Source: Stercorarius parasiticus
Lineage: Eukaryota; Chordata; Aves; Charadriiformes; Stercorariidae
Assembly: GCA_013396915.1 (NCBI GenBank)
Contig: VWZL01002012.1
Coordinates: forward strand, 558,001-622,000
Reading direction: 5' to 3'
DNA: 64,000 nt
Shown one piece after another: positions 49,201 to 60,320 of the stretch. The position numbers and the translations under genes were made by a program. The notes under the pieces are model-generated. The model saw only the letters and a program-made list of their open reading frames with translations. It ran no database searches and was not told the origin of the DNA. The number at the start of each line of letters is the position of its first letter. The stretch's first letter is position 1.

Positions 49201-49429
49201 GGATGCTTAGCATAGTCTTAAATCAGGCATATTGCCAGTTGTGGATTAAGTAGAGGATAGCTGGGTCATTTTCCTAGGAGTTCCTTTACAGTTCAGTCTC
49301 TTTTCTTGGTGTTAATGCTTTTACCGCCGTTGGGTGAAGGGAGGAGAGGTTTGGAATACCCTGCCCTAGGGCCTCCTAAACTGTACATCTGTCATGGATC
49401 ATGTCATGGAACAGAAATGTTTGTTTTTG
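46268..49429. other. Non-coding stretch
   Basis: No gene recognised. A poly(A) run lies at 46509-46521, and the rest is unique AT-rich DNA with short chance frames. Confidence 0.55.
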
Positions 49430-49660
49430 CTCCCATTCATTTCAACTGGCAGCCAGTTATTATTAGAATGAAAAATTAAGCTATTATGCAGTGGAAGCCT
49501 TGCTGGCTCTATCAAATTTATGGAGTTAATACAGCAAAATTATCCTTTATAGTGGGTATAAGCAGCTGTATGTATAATGCAGGCCCCTTCTGATCAGTTC
49601 AAATACAAAATGGCAGCCTTGTTTTCAGTATCATTGTTAAAACTCAGTAACAATGTCACC
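49430..49660. promoter_or_regulatory. Candidate regulatory element with inverted SOX-type pair
   Basis: CATTGTTA (49632-49639) and TAACAATG (49648-49655) form an exact 8-bp inverted repeat with an 8-nt spacer. Each arm holds the SOX HMG-box core (ATTGTT/AACAAT). Upstream lie a CAACTG E-box (about 49443) and several ATTA-type cores. Dimeric SOXE targets are known to use facing cores, though usually with shorter spacers, so the reading is tentative. Confidence 0.3.
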
Positions 49661-50259
49661 ATATTTCAGAAATTTCGAGGGAGCAGTTCCTGGGTTAAGA
49701 GTAATGTAGGTGACTTGCTTAGACACGTAAGTCCATCCTCTGCTCTTTAGGAACTGCAGATAATGGTGAGTTGTTTTCAGAATCATAGAATTTCTCAGGA
49801 CTTCCCCAAACATTTATTTTCAAGTGCCCCTAACTTCTTGTTTACTGGGGTGCTTTTTGGGTCAATTTTTTTTTTTTTAATAATGAGGGAAATGGCTGTA
49901 TCTTTTACTAACAAAAGAGGGTAGTGATTTGTTTTATCAAGCTTTCGTATTCTCTTGAGAATCTGGGGTCTCAAAGTCTAATGACTCATACACCCTTAGA
50001 CATAAGACGTTCACTAGGAACAAAGTGCCTGGTGAAAATAGAAGGGTAAGAACTAAGCAAAAGATGAAAGACAAATGAATAAACAGAAGACACATCCAAG
50101 AGGAAGAGAATTTTGGTAGTATATGTGTACTTGGAGCTGTACCCCCCCCAAGATACTGTTAATGCTAATGCTGTACATAGAGGGCAGTCTGATGTTCTAA
50201 ATCCAGCTTTTTGCCTAGCTAAAGAAATTACAGATCCACCTCAGTATTGCAGACACTTT

Positions 50260-50276
50260 TACTAGAGGGTGCCACT
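50260..50276 (+). promoter_or_regulatory. Weak CTCF-like motif
   Basis: ACTAGAGGGTGCCA matches the inner CTCF core (A-S-Y-A-G-R-K-G-G) but lacks the leading CC and the C after GG. It lies about 60 bp to the left of the CR1 insertion. The match is too weak to call alone. Confidence 0.15.
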
Positions 50277-50332
50277 GCACTAAAAGAAATGCCAAAAGCT
50301 CACCCCCACTTTCTCCCCTCACTCCAAAAATA

Positions 50333-50973
50333 ATTGAGCAAGCAACGTGCCCTTGTCGCCAAGAAGGCCAATGGAATTCTGGGCTGCATAGGGAAGACTG
50401 TGGCCAGCAGGTCAAGGGAGGTCATTCTCCCCCTCTACTCTGCACTGGTGAGGCCACAACTGGAATACTGTGTCCAGTTCTGGGCTCCCCAGTTCAAGAG
50501 AGACAGGGAACTACTGGAGAGAGTCCAGCGCAGGGCAACAAAGATGATTCAGGGGTTGGAGCATCTCCCTTATGAGGAAAGGCTGAGAGAGCTGGGACTC
50601 TTTAGCCTGGAGAAGAGAAGGCTGAGGGGGGAGACCTTATTAATGTTTACAAGTATCTAAAGGGTGGGTTTAAGGAAGATGGAGCCAGACTCTTTTCAGT
50701 GGTTCCCAGTAACAGGACAAGGGGTAACGGGCACAAGCTGGAACATAGGAAGTTCCGATTAAATATGAGAATAAACTTCTTTACGGTGAGGGTGACAGAG
50801 CACTGGAACAGGCTGCCCAGGGAGGTTGTGGAGTCCCCTTCTCTGGAGACTTTCAAGACCCGCCTGGATGCAGTCCTGAGTAATGTGCTCTAGGCAATCC
50901 TGCTTTAGCAGGGGAGTTGGACTAGATGATCTCTAGAGGTCCCTTCCAACTCTGAAATTCCGTGATTCCGTGA
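50333..50973 (+). repeat. CR1 LINE, best-preserved copy, 5'-truncated
   Basis: About 640 bp of CR1 3' sequence in plus orientation. The first open stretch (50334-50660) encodes the ORF2 C-terminal region, including [16 protein letters not shown], then [11 protein letters not shown] and [17 protein letters not shown]. After a frame shift near 50635-50660 the reading resumes with K-L-E-H-R-K-F-R and [18 protein letters not shown] to a stop at 50891-50893. The 3' UTR ends GTTGGACTAGATGATCTCTA and two 8-bp terminal repeats (ATTCCGTG twice, 50957-50972). The reverse-transcriptase and endonuclease parts are absent, so the copy is not autonomous. The low decay marks it as the youngest of the window. 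Confidence 0.97.
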
Positions 50974-53900
50974 AGTTGCCAAGATGGGGTTAAATGGACT
51001 ATCTGCACTGCTGTGGAATTGTCTTTATAGCAGATATTGTCTTTCTAGCACGTTCTCCAGATGTACTGTTTCCATATCTTTCTGGAACATTTGGGATGGA
51101 CTTGAAAAGAAATAGAAGCAAGTTTCTAGCATTTTGTATTGTGAGTAAACCCGTTTTTGGAACTAAGCAGTTATTCTACAAAAGTTGCATCGCAGGAAGA
51201 GAGAACAGGGGAAGAAACAGCATCTGAGGGAGAGAGAAGAAATCAGATTTTCGAAATTAAAAGAGCTTTGTGAGAAAACCCAGAGAGATGTAAAGTACTT
51301 GAAATTCTGAGCCATTCAGTCATTCCTGCTGAAATTATCCTCGTGGAGTTTATCAATCTGTGTGTAACAGTATCATAGGGGACCAATTAATTGCACTCAT
51401 AGTTGCCTTTGAGCTATTTTGAAAGTAGGAAGAACTCATTTTGTAAATGGTTTAAACAGCACTACAGTCATTACATACAGTTTCTGGCAGATATTGTCTT
51501 TATAGGAGATGGAAGGCCAGAAATACTGTTACATTTCATGATTGCTAATGAATTTTGAAGAGAAACCTAATAAAAAGAAATTACAAGCTAGTAATTAAAT
51601 ACAATATATAGTTATTAAAAATAATATTTGCTGTGCCACAACCCTTATCCAGAAAACCTACAATCAGAATTCCTTCCCAGTATTTAAAAAAATTGCTGTG
51701 AGGGGCAATCTTGAGGCAAGAAAGTAAGAAATCCCTAGATGTAACAAGTAAAAGTTGCTTGAAAAAGACGCAACAACTTCGTAAAAGGTGGTGCTGGCAT
51801 TCAGAATTCACTGGGAGCCAGGTGTGTCTCATCTTCTACTGAAAGCCCTGGTTAGCTCAAGCCTGGAGATGTTAATAGAAGACAGCTGTGTATCTACCAC
51901 AATTCTCTGTGCCCACCTCGTTTTCCCTTGTTTGAACCCCTTCTCTGACAGCTTCCTCAGGAGCCAGGTATGCCTGAACTCTCCTTATCTGTTCTTTGAT
52001 GTCTCTCTGGGTTACTGTGAAGGTGGCTTTCCTCTGGTGTCCTTCTGGAAGGCTGCCGTCCTTGTCTTTGGTATGTGGGAGCTTTCTGGGCAGGACAGGT
52101 TTGCATCTAGCTTGGGAGAGCATTGTTTGTTTTGCTGCTGGTTTTTCAGCTCTAGTCTTTGGTAGGTGCTTCCTGGGGGAGCACCAAGCATGGGAGAAGA
52201 CTCTCCTACTCCCATTGAGCAGCAGAGAGGAGGCAGTGAATGTTTCTTGGGCCTCTCTGTAGAAATCTGGAAGAACAATGCCCAAATCTGGCAATCTCTG
52301 TCAATAGAGATTACTGACTGGCTACCAATTTCAGTATTTGGAGACCTATCATCATGTTGTTGCCTTGTGTTTATATGGGAAGACCCATGTGAAAGGAGCA
52401 TTGGAGATACTGATTCTGGCTTATATTAAAAAGGCTCTTTTGCTTGCACAGATGTGGTCCAAGGTGTGTGTAAACTTGGCCCTAAAGGATTTTTATGCCT
52501 CCCTTAAGCTCCTATCAGAGTTGTGTGAACAGGCTGAAGTGCCGAAGACTGTCAGGCCCTGGGTAGTGATAAGGTGAAATAACTGGCTATGCAGAGAATT
52601 TATTTATTGGTGATGGGCAACAGCTATGAAACTCTGTTTGGTGATGCTGCCAACCACAGAACGCAGAATACCTTATTCTCCTTCAAAGGCGGAACGTGGG
52701 GAGACACTTGCAAGTTTTGTCAGGGGAGCTAATTTCTGCCAATACCCTGACTCTTTTAAAAATATTTAAAATAGTGAAAACTTTAAGGAGTTTTTAGATC
52801 AATTTGGAAAGATCCACCTACTGAATTGTTTATACTGGTCTCTTCCTAAATTATCTAGGGAGACCATAGAGATTTTGCATTTGAACACTGAGATAGCCAG
52901 TTCCTGGGAAGTCATGAGTGCTGAGGAAAGCAAACAGTACATTGATTTTTTTTTTTTTGGTTAATTTCCCATAATCTAGAATTTGCAATGAAATGGAAGC
53001 TGAAAGTATTGTTCACCTTTAGATAGATATTAAGGTCAGAAACTGATGAAATGCATAGAGGAATGACAGTCTTGTGAGTTTTGGAAGTGCATAAATCCTG
53101 GGGATTGTGTTACTTCTGGCTAAACATTTTTCTGTTCATCTTGAAGGGATATGTTTTCATTTTAGCCTATTAATCTCAGTATATCTTTTTTTTGACACAG
53201 ATCTATTAGGAATTTTAGAGACTACAATATAGACTCCAGATGCTAGGTGTTCCTTCATCTTTTTGGTACACACTTTAATCCATAACAACCAACACATTTA
53301 TTTTATGAGCCTTCACAATCAAGAGAGTCTTAATATCCTTTCTGGCAGGTTTTCACTCTTTGATTTCACATTATATGGGGGACTGGTTACTTTGAACATA
53401 CTCTAGAAAGCCTCAAAAGTAACTCCTTTATGGTAACTTCTTTACATCTCTATGGTAAATCCTGTTTTGCTTTTAAAATATGCTCACAAGCACATGTATG
53501 GAAGTGTAGCTGCATTATAAGCTGAATGATAACACATGAGATTGTGCGCTGGCAGTCTGTTGTAGGTTGACAAGGTTGACTATTTCATACAGAGTGACCA
53601 AGCCTCATTAGAGACTTCCATCATCCAGGCAGAGCCTCCCTCTCTGTGTTTCATGACAGTCCTGGTACTCAGCAGTGAAATAAAACACATGCTGATCAAA
53701 CTGCTGTGTTGTCCTGCGTTATCCATCGGTGCTTGCGATACGTCTCTCCTACAAAACAGCTTTGTCACTGAGACCTGCTGTTATGGTGCATGTAACCATA
53801 GGTTTTCTTCTGCTCCTGGAATTTCAGGCTGTAGATTCTTTATTTTATTTCATTTCTCGGAATGAAATTTAATTCTGTGCTCGTTTTCACCAGAGTGCCT

Positions 53901-56900
53901 CAATTGATGATGTTGGGGTTACTGCAGACTTACATGAGTGCAACTCTGAACAGATTTGGCTCCTGGCAGGTAGAAAACTTTCCTCCCTTTTTCTTGTCTC
54001 CGCATCTGTATGCCTCCTTATCTCCTTCTGAAAGGCAACTGTTAGAATTTGTAAATCCTACCAGTGAAAAAATGGCATGCAGGGAAAAGCAAAGATGTTT
54101 ACCCATTGCTGAGCTAGACTAACATCTTTATTTCAGTGATTCAGAAAACAAATCAAATAAAGAAAGAAACCCTCTGATGAACTCCTCCCTTGCTTCCCTT
54201 CATCCGGCTCATCTGATGCTGAAGTGAAATACATTTCTACAAGTACAGTCAAGCCATAAATCGAACAATGAATATCTTGTCCAGTAAAGCTCATATCCCA
54301 GCTGGGGTTTTCAGCAGCAGCTTGAGCAACATTTCTGAGGGGAAGACCTTTATGAAGGAGATTAAGGAGTGCCCGCGTTCAGCAGGCACTGCCTTTTCCC
54401 ATATGACTGGAGGAGTAATGGCTGTGTGCGAGATCCTGGCTGCTCTCCTGCAGGCAGAGAAAAAGGGATAGTCAGATTCACAGTGTTTATACTTGGAAAA
54501 GTTTGGGAGCGAGGGGGACTGTAGGTTCACCTCCCTCTACAGTGACTGGTCTGGGTCAACTGAAATGTACTGGGACAAGTTTTTGAAGGTGTTTTTCTGC
54601 CTTGTTCTCCTACTGCTTGTATCTTTAAAAATCTGCTCCTTTCTGCTGGGAAGTACATGTCTGCTGTTTCTGGCCCCTGCAAAGGTCATCGCAAAGAGGG
54701 ATTTTCTGCTGAATTCTGGTCCAGGCTGTAACTTCACCCTCTTCTGCAGTCTCTAGTAGTGCCAGGGGGTGCAGCAGTACCCTTGCGGATCTGCTTGTGA
54801 AAGCCCTCTCCTCGTGAGGTGATTTGTAGGTGCACTGATGTGAGGTTTTCAAATCTGCATCTGTACAATGGAAACGACATACTAGGCAATTCTAATATGC
54901 CACTCAAGCTGCCATCTTACTCACTTTGGTACTTCTTCGTCCCTCTTTATTGCTAAGTAACTGGCATCTGCATCCATATTGGTGGTCCTAAGAGGGCCCC
55001 AGGAAAAGAGATAAATCCTGCTGAATTGAATGTTGCATACTGAAAAGAGCCCACACATTGCTGCCCGTGTTTCTTTTGGTTTGGTTGTGTTTGTTTTTTT
55101 TTTTGTTTGTTTGTTTTTTGGGTTTTTTTTAAACCACTTGAATTCTTGCCAGTGCCTTGGAAGGAGGCTGGATTTGGACTATTGCATTTTCTTTCTCAGT
55201 CAAGAGAATGTGTCTGAAATTTATTAAGGTTTTTTAGCAATGATGAAAATTAGAAAAGGAGGGATGCACAGTAACAGGTTCGGTGCTAGTTTGAGGCTGT
55301 GATGGCTTAAACGTATTTTTCTTTTTCAGGTAGTTGTCATCCTCCGTTTGGTAGCTGCAAATCCATAATAGCAAACACCTTGGAATTGTAGTGGATTAAG
55401 GCTTTGCATGTTAAGTGTAGTGTGCTGATGATACAGGAGGTGGGGGCTGCCGTTCCTGTACGAGGGAGGGACTGAGCACCGAATTTTAACCGATGTTGTA
55501 ACTCTGCTGATGTTGGGTTTGACTTTGGTGCCTAAGAAAGAAGCTCAAGACCCAGAGAACCATTGCAGTCTTAAAAGCCTAACATTAAAGCAAGCTACAG
55601 ATAGAGGAAAGCTGCAGCAGAACTAAGAGGAAGAAGGTCTACATGAGATTTTTTTTTCCCCAGTGCTAGGATAATGAAGGTTATTCATGTTAACACTATT
55701 GCCCTGCAAATATGGATGGGGATTGCTTTTATACTCCTTTTTTTGTTCGAGTAGCTTTTTAGTTTAGGGATTGGAAAAAAATAACCAATGTTTCTCTGCA
55801 GCTATCCCAATATTTTAGAGGGGAGGGGCTTACACGCAGAGTTTAACTGTGTATTCTCTCCACAGGCATACAGAAGCACAGACGTGCAGATAATGTTGTC
55901 CACATCTTGCCCTGGCTTCAGGACCATGAGCTAATTTTATAACAATTGACGGTGACTTAAACTAATGTTGCTAGGGTGCTGTCAGTGATGCTGAATAAAT
56001 AGGGAAGGACTTGAGGAGAACAGCAAACAGCAGCTGTGACGACTTTTGTTCTGAAGCTACCTCTGCATGCCAGATTTTACCCTCCAGGCACAGCAGCAGA
56101 GCACGACTCCCACCTGTTATCTCTCACCATTGAGGCTTGCTTCTTTCTGTTTAAGTTAGGTTAAATATTTCCCCTTTTCCCAGGATTCAGAGCTCATCAG
56201 CCCAGCTGTGGCGCACAGTCTTGAAACACAAAACAGCTGGAGTCATAATGTGAACAAAGTTCACCTTTTCTTGTTTACATTTGAAAGCTGCTGCACTGTT
56301 TATGGGATGATGCATTTGTTTAAATGAATGTCCAGCTATTATTGATTTTTCCTCTCCTTTCCGNTGTCACTGGTGTCGTGCAGCAGAAATCTCTCGCTTT
56401 AGCACACCTGCACACATATTGACTGTGGAAAGAATTAGGCCATGCTCTCCCTCCAGTTGTTGTGGTGAAACTCAGGGATGGATTTACCCGAGAGACCTCG
56501 TGGAGTCTCTCTTCTTCCTTTTGGCATCCCCGCAGTTCTCTGTGAGTGTGCACCCCTGCATCGCACAGCACACCAAAGGGTCAGCTGGATGGGTCGCCCC
56601 CTTCATTTACCGTCTTTCTCCTCTCCATTTTGCGCTATCCTCTGCTCATAGCTATATCCTTCTGGGGTGAAATTCTGGATGAGGGATCAAGAAGCAGGGA
56701 TAGCAATAGAGAATTTCAACCTCTTAATGCATTTGGAGAACTGGTATCTTGGAGATTGTGAGGCCTGAAGATACCGTTACCACCATCTAGTTTGCCCTGC
56801 TGCCTAACGCAGGGTGTAAGAGTCTCAGCCGATAATTAGTTTTACACACCCAATAACTTGCAGTGAGCTGAGGTTTCAGGCTTAAGGATGGCAGCTAGCA

Positions 56901-58202
56901 GCAATGGAAATGCAATTTTTGAGGACCTGCTACACCTTTCAGAATTTCTTATTTCTCCTGATTATTTACAATTTATGCCTTGTTTGATTTTGAGTTTGTC
57001 TAGCTTCAGCTTCAAACTAAGAGGATGACTTTTATATGTTTGCAATATTAACACTGATACAAATTATTGCTGTGAACATTTCATTTATTTTTACTGCTTG
57101 TCTCAAAAGAAAGCTGTTTGAACCCCTGGATTTTTGTAGGCCTGGTTGAGATAAGAGAGAAATTGCCCTAATGTGCAAGTACAGTGGTTGAGGCAGCAAT
57201 GTTAAATGTGCTTCAGGCTTAGGAAGCCAAAAAGTAGACAGTGGTGGGATTTCGCGTGTCTGCTTCTAGGTGAGGTAAAAACCCCTTGTCTGGAGTCCAT
57301 CCTGTTTCAGTAAGGGAAAGAAATACCTCTGCAGGGCAATTTAGCTCAGTATGGGGGATTTTGAAATGTCCATTTCTCTTTAGAGCCTGCAGAGGTGGCC
57401 TGTATGATCAGAGTTGGTTAGATGAGGCACTTTTCCATGGTTAGAGATGGGGAAGATCCTCTCTCCCCACCACTGTTGCAGAATAACTTACTTAGAAGGA
57501 AACTTTCTTCTCAACTTCTCAGAGAAAAGTTGGCTTATGCCTCAAAAGCTGGAGATTTATGCTCTTTAAAATATGTGTGGGTTTTTTAATCCTGTCTAAT
57601 GTAACTATAGATGGTCTACATAACCATATAAATCCCCCATTATTCTTTGATTCCAGCCAAGACCTTGGCCTTGGTGATATCTGGTCGTAATGAGTTCCAC
57701 TGAGTTACAGTGAAGCTAATTGTATTTGATATGGCTCCAGTACTCAATACAGGGAATAAACTTGCCAGGGACGGAATTCAACCTCCATCCAAAAGACTTA
57801 AATAGTATATTGTGTGGGTCTTCTGGACAAACCAACATTTATTCTTAGCAAGCTAGTTGTAAACATGACCTGTCTCATAGTCTGTTTCTTCTTGTAAGGA
57901 TAGATCCTGCTCTCCCAAATGGCCAGCAAGGCAAATGAAGCTTGAAAATACTTCTGGATAAGATACAGGCTGAAACTTCTTCAAGTGTTGAATTTAATCT
58001 ACAGGGAAAACTTCCCTTGAGAAGCTTTTCTTCTAAAATATTGTGTGTGTGAGTGTTTTCATTTTTGCTTCGGCACTTTTGCACATCACTTCTTGCCTGG
58101 GTTCCAGTCTAATTACAAGCAGGAGCTACCAGACCCATAATTTTGGGAGATATCACCTTTGGGAAAAATTCTTTTTTTCCTTCCTTTTTTTTTGTTTTTA
58201 AA
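50974..58202. other. Non-coding stretch
   Basis: No gene recognised. Overlapping frames of 125-140 codons at 51788-52401 on both strands have no identifiable domain. Homopolymer T runs lie at 52949-52960 and 55095-55128. One ambiguous base (N) is at 56364. An AT-rich stretch at 56185-56340 has a conserved-element look, but I can point to nothing specific. Confidence 0.5.
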
Positions 58203-58270
58203 GAGTCATAGAGGTTATAGACTTGTAGTGTGTCACACTAGATCACTCATTCTGATCTGTCCCTCAGACC
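58203..58270 (-). repeat. Possible ancient CR1 3'-tail scrap
   Basis: AGTCATAGAGGTTATAGACT followed by ACTAGATCACTCATTCTGATCTGTCCC resembles the reverse complement of the 3' end of old CR1 elements ('ATCATAGATT....GATCATCTAGTCTGACCTCC'). It is short and strongly diverged, so the call is tentative. Confidence 0.4.
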
Positions 58271-59501
58271 TTTAGAAGTCCATGCTTTCCAGTAGATGTT
58301 AAAATCTAAAGTTCATTTTTCTTGAAGAAACTTGAAGTTTCTCTAAGGAGAAAACAAGATCACTTTTATCAACCCTGATCTTTTGCAATCTAACTAACAA
58401 AAATACACTTCTATGCGCAGGAACTATTAGCATTGTCTTCCTGAGGGTTGTTTAAATTGACAGTGTGCATCTGTGTCCTTGTGGGTTTCACATCTTGGAG
58501 AATCTTAGGGGATTTTTCAAGGCAGTATTTGGACTTTTCACCATTTTCCTGCTGGCCCAGAACTTGAATACCAGGAGAATAATGGGGCTTGCATTATTTT
58601 AATCCTCAAACTCATGGAACTATACACAGAGTTAAATAAAAAGACAAACCCTGAACATTTGAAGCATAAATACGATTACCCATATATACCTCTTGTTGCT
58701 TGTTATTCCTATTCTTTAACCGTGAACATCAGATTCCTGTAAACACGACAAATCCACGTTCCAATGAAGCCTGTAAAAGGCCATCTTCTCCTTTTGAGTT
58801 ATAAAGTAATGTAAATCTGGAATAACTCATTTCACTTAATTTGAATTGCATGAGTTGACATAGGTGTGGCTGAGAGTGGAGGCTGGCCAGCGGTTCCCAA
58901 CACCAGGAAATCATGAGGTCACACTTGCTTCTTGGTCCAAAGACAGCTTTGTCTTCATTCTAGGTGAAGCCACACCAAAAAAGTGATTCATAATTTATTT
59001 TTTCTGCACCTGTAATTTAGTCACAATTAGCATGCGGGGTATAGAGATGTCAAAATACTTAGAGCGACAGCAGCAGGTTTAATCATTATTGCCTAATAAT
59101 GTATTACTAGAAAAAATAGATGTAAGAGAAATCCCCTTTCCCCTTTCTTTGAATAAGAATAATATTGTTAGATACATAAAAAGTTACACTGAAACCCTTA
59201 TGAAAATTGCTGAGTATTTTTCCTATTCTGTTTGACAATAATTTTCTCTAGTAGTTCTTAAGCATTTTCATTTCAGGTCTTCTCTCCCTCTCTCGTTTCT
59301 CCCCAGACAACACTGTGAACAAGTAAATTGAGGCTTTTATAGGAAGAATCGATTAATAAACTAAGTTTCACAGAAATCAGACTCAAAAAAACTAACTGCA
59401 GCCTTCCTATATATCTGCTCCTTGTAGGCTTAAAAAAAAAAAATCCCAAATTATCAGCCGTAGTCAATCATCGTTATATTTTCAGTTGGCTCAAAAAGGC
59501 T
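58271..59501. other. Non-coding stretch
   Basis: No gene recognised. AT-rich unique DNA. TAAT-type motifs cluster at about 58990-59110 without a clear pattern. Confidence 0.55.
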
Positions 59502-59530
59502 GGGGAACACGCAGGGGAGGGGATGGGGGG
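59502..59530 (+). repeat. G-quadruplex-type run
   Basis: There are four G runs (59502-59505, 59514-59517, 59519-59522, 59525-59530) with loops of 8, 1 and 2 bases. The first loop is one base above the usual limit of seven, so this is an extended rather than canonical quadruplex motif. Confidence 0.7.
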
Positions 59531-60210
59531 CAGCAGGTTTTACATGTTGAGCTGACTTTCTGATGAGACTAAAGCTGCGGGTGACTGCACGCAGGGACAA
59601 GTCTTTGGGCACTGTTCTCAAAGTAGGAGGTAAAACAGCCCAATACTTATCCCAATTATTCTTTGAAATATTACCTTTATAAAAAAGGGAGGGAAAAAAA
59701 AACCCCACCACATAAAGGAAGGACAGAGAATGAGAACAGTAAGAGTTGTATAATTGGGGAAGTGTGTTGTTCTCTTTCATTTTTATGAAGGCCATTCATG
59801 AAATTCTTTCCTGAAATACTGACTAATCTCTCCAAATCCTGTTTCTGTGAAAGGACTTGGAATCATTAGATGAGATTTTTCTGAAGTGTGGTGAACTCGT
59901 TGACAAGACTTTTTTTATTTTTTTGTTAATAGAAAGATTTCTTTTTGCTTTGCAAAAGAACTAGAGCCTTGTCTCTTAAGTTTTTAGGAACATGAATAAT
60001 CCCGCAAGCATTTATACCTTAACACTTTCTGATCTGCGCCAATTCATGCAACTATTGAGGTATAGATGCTGTTGCATCTATTCTGAAAAGCTGTTGTCTA
60101 TACAATTTCTCACACATTGATGGATATAAATTGGAGGTGTATGACCTTATTAGTCTATCCTTGGATTTTTCAGAGTGTATTTCTATGCTAATAATAGCTT
60201 TCAAAATAGT

Positions 60211-60320
60211 TTTTTTAAAAATATAATAAAGTGTAAATATTTTAGTATTTAATACTGTATTTATTGTAAGTACTTAAATATTTAAATTATTTATTTTAAT
60301 GAGATAATTATTTCAATATA
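60211..60320. other. Extremely AT-rich block
   Basis: By hand count 11 of 110 bases are G or C (10%). It includes the palindromes AAGTACTT and TAAATATTTA. The composition fits a matrix-attachment-type or easily unwound region, or a decayed AT microsatellite. No gene is present. Confidence 0.75.

Noticed and set aside
51872..52401. Overlapping frames of 129-140 codons, minus strand, considered as an endogenous retroviral remnant
   Set aside because: No protease, reverse-transcriptase, integrase or envelope motif, no LTR-like direct repeats and no primer-binding site could be seen.
54840..54890. MIR-like stretch TCTGCATCTGTACAATGG
   Set aside because: Only one short block fits. The upstream tRNA-derived region is missing.
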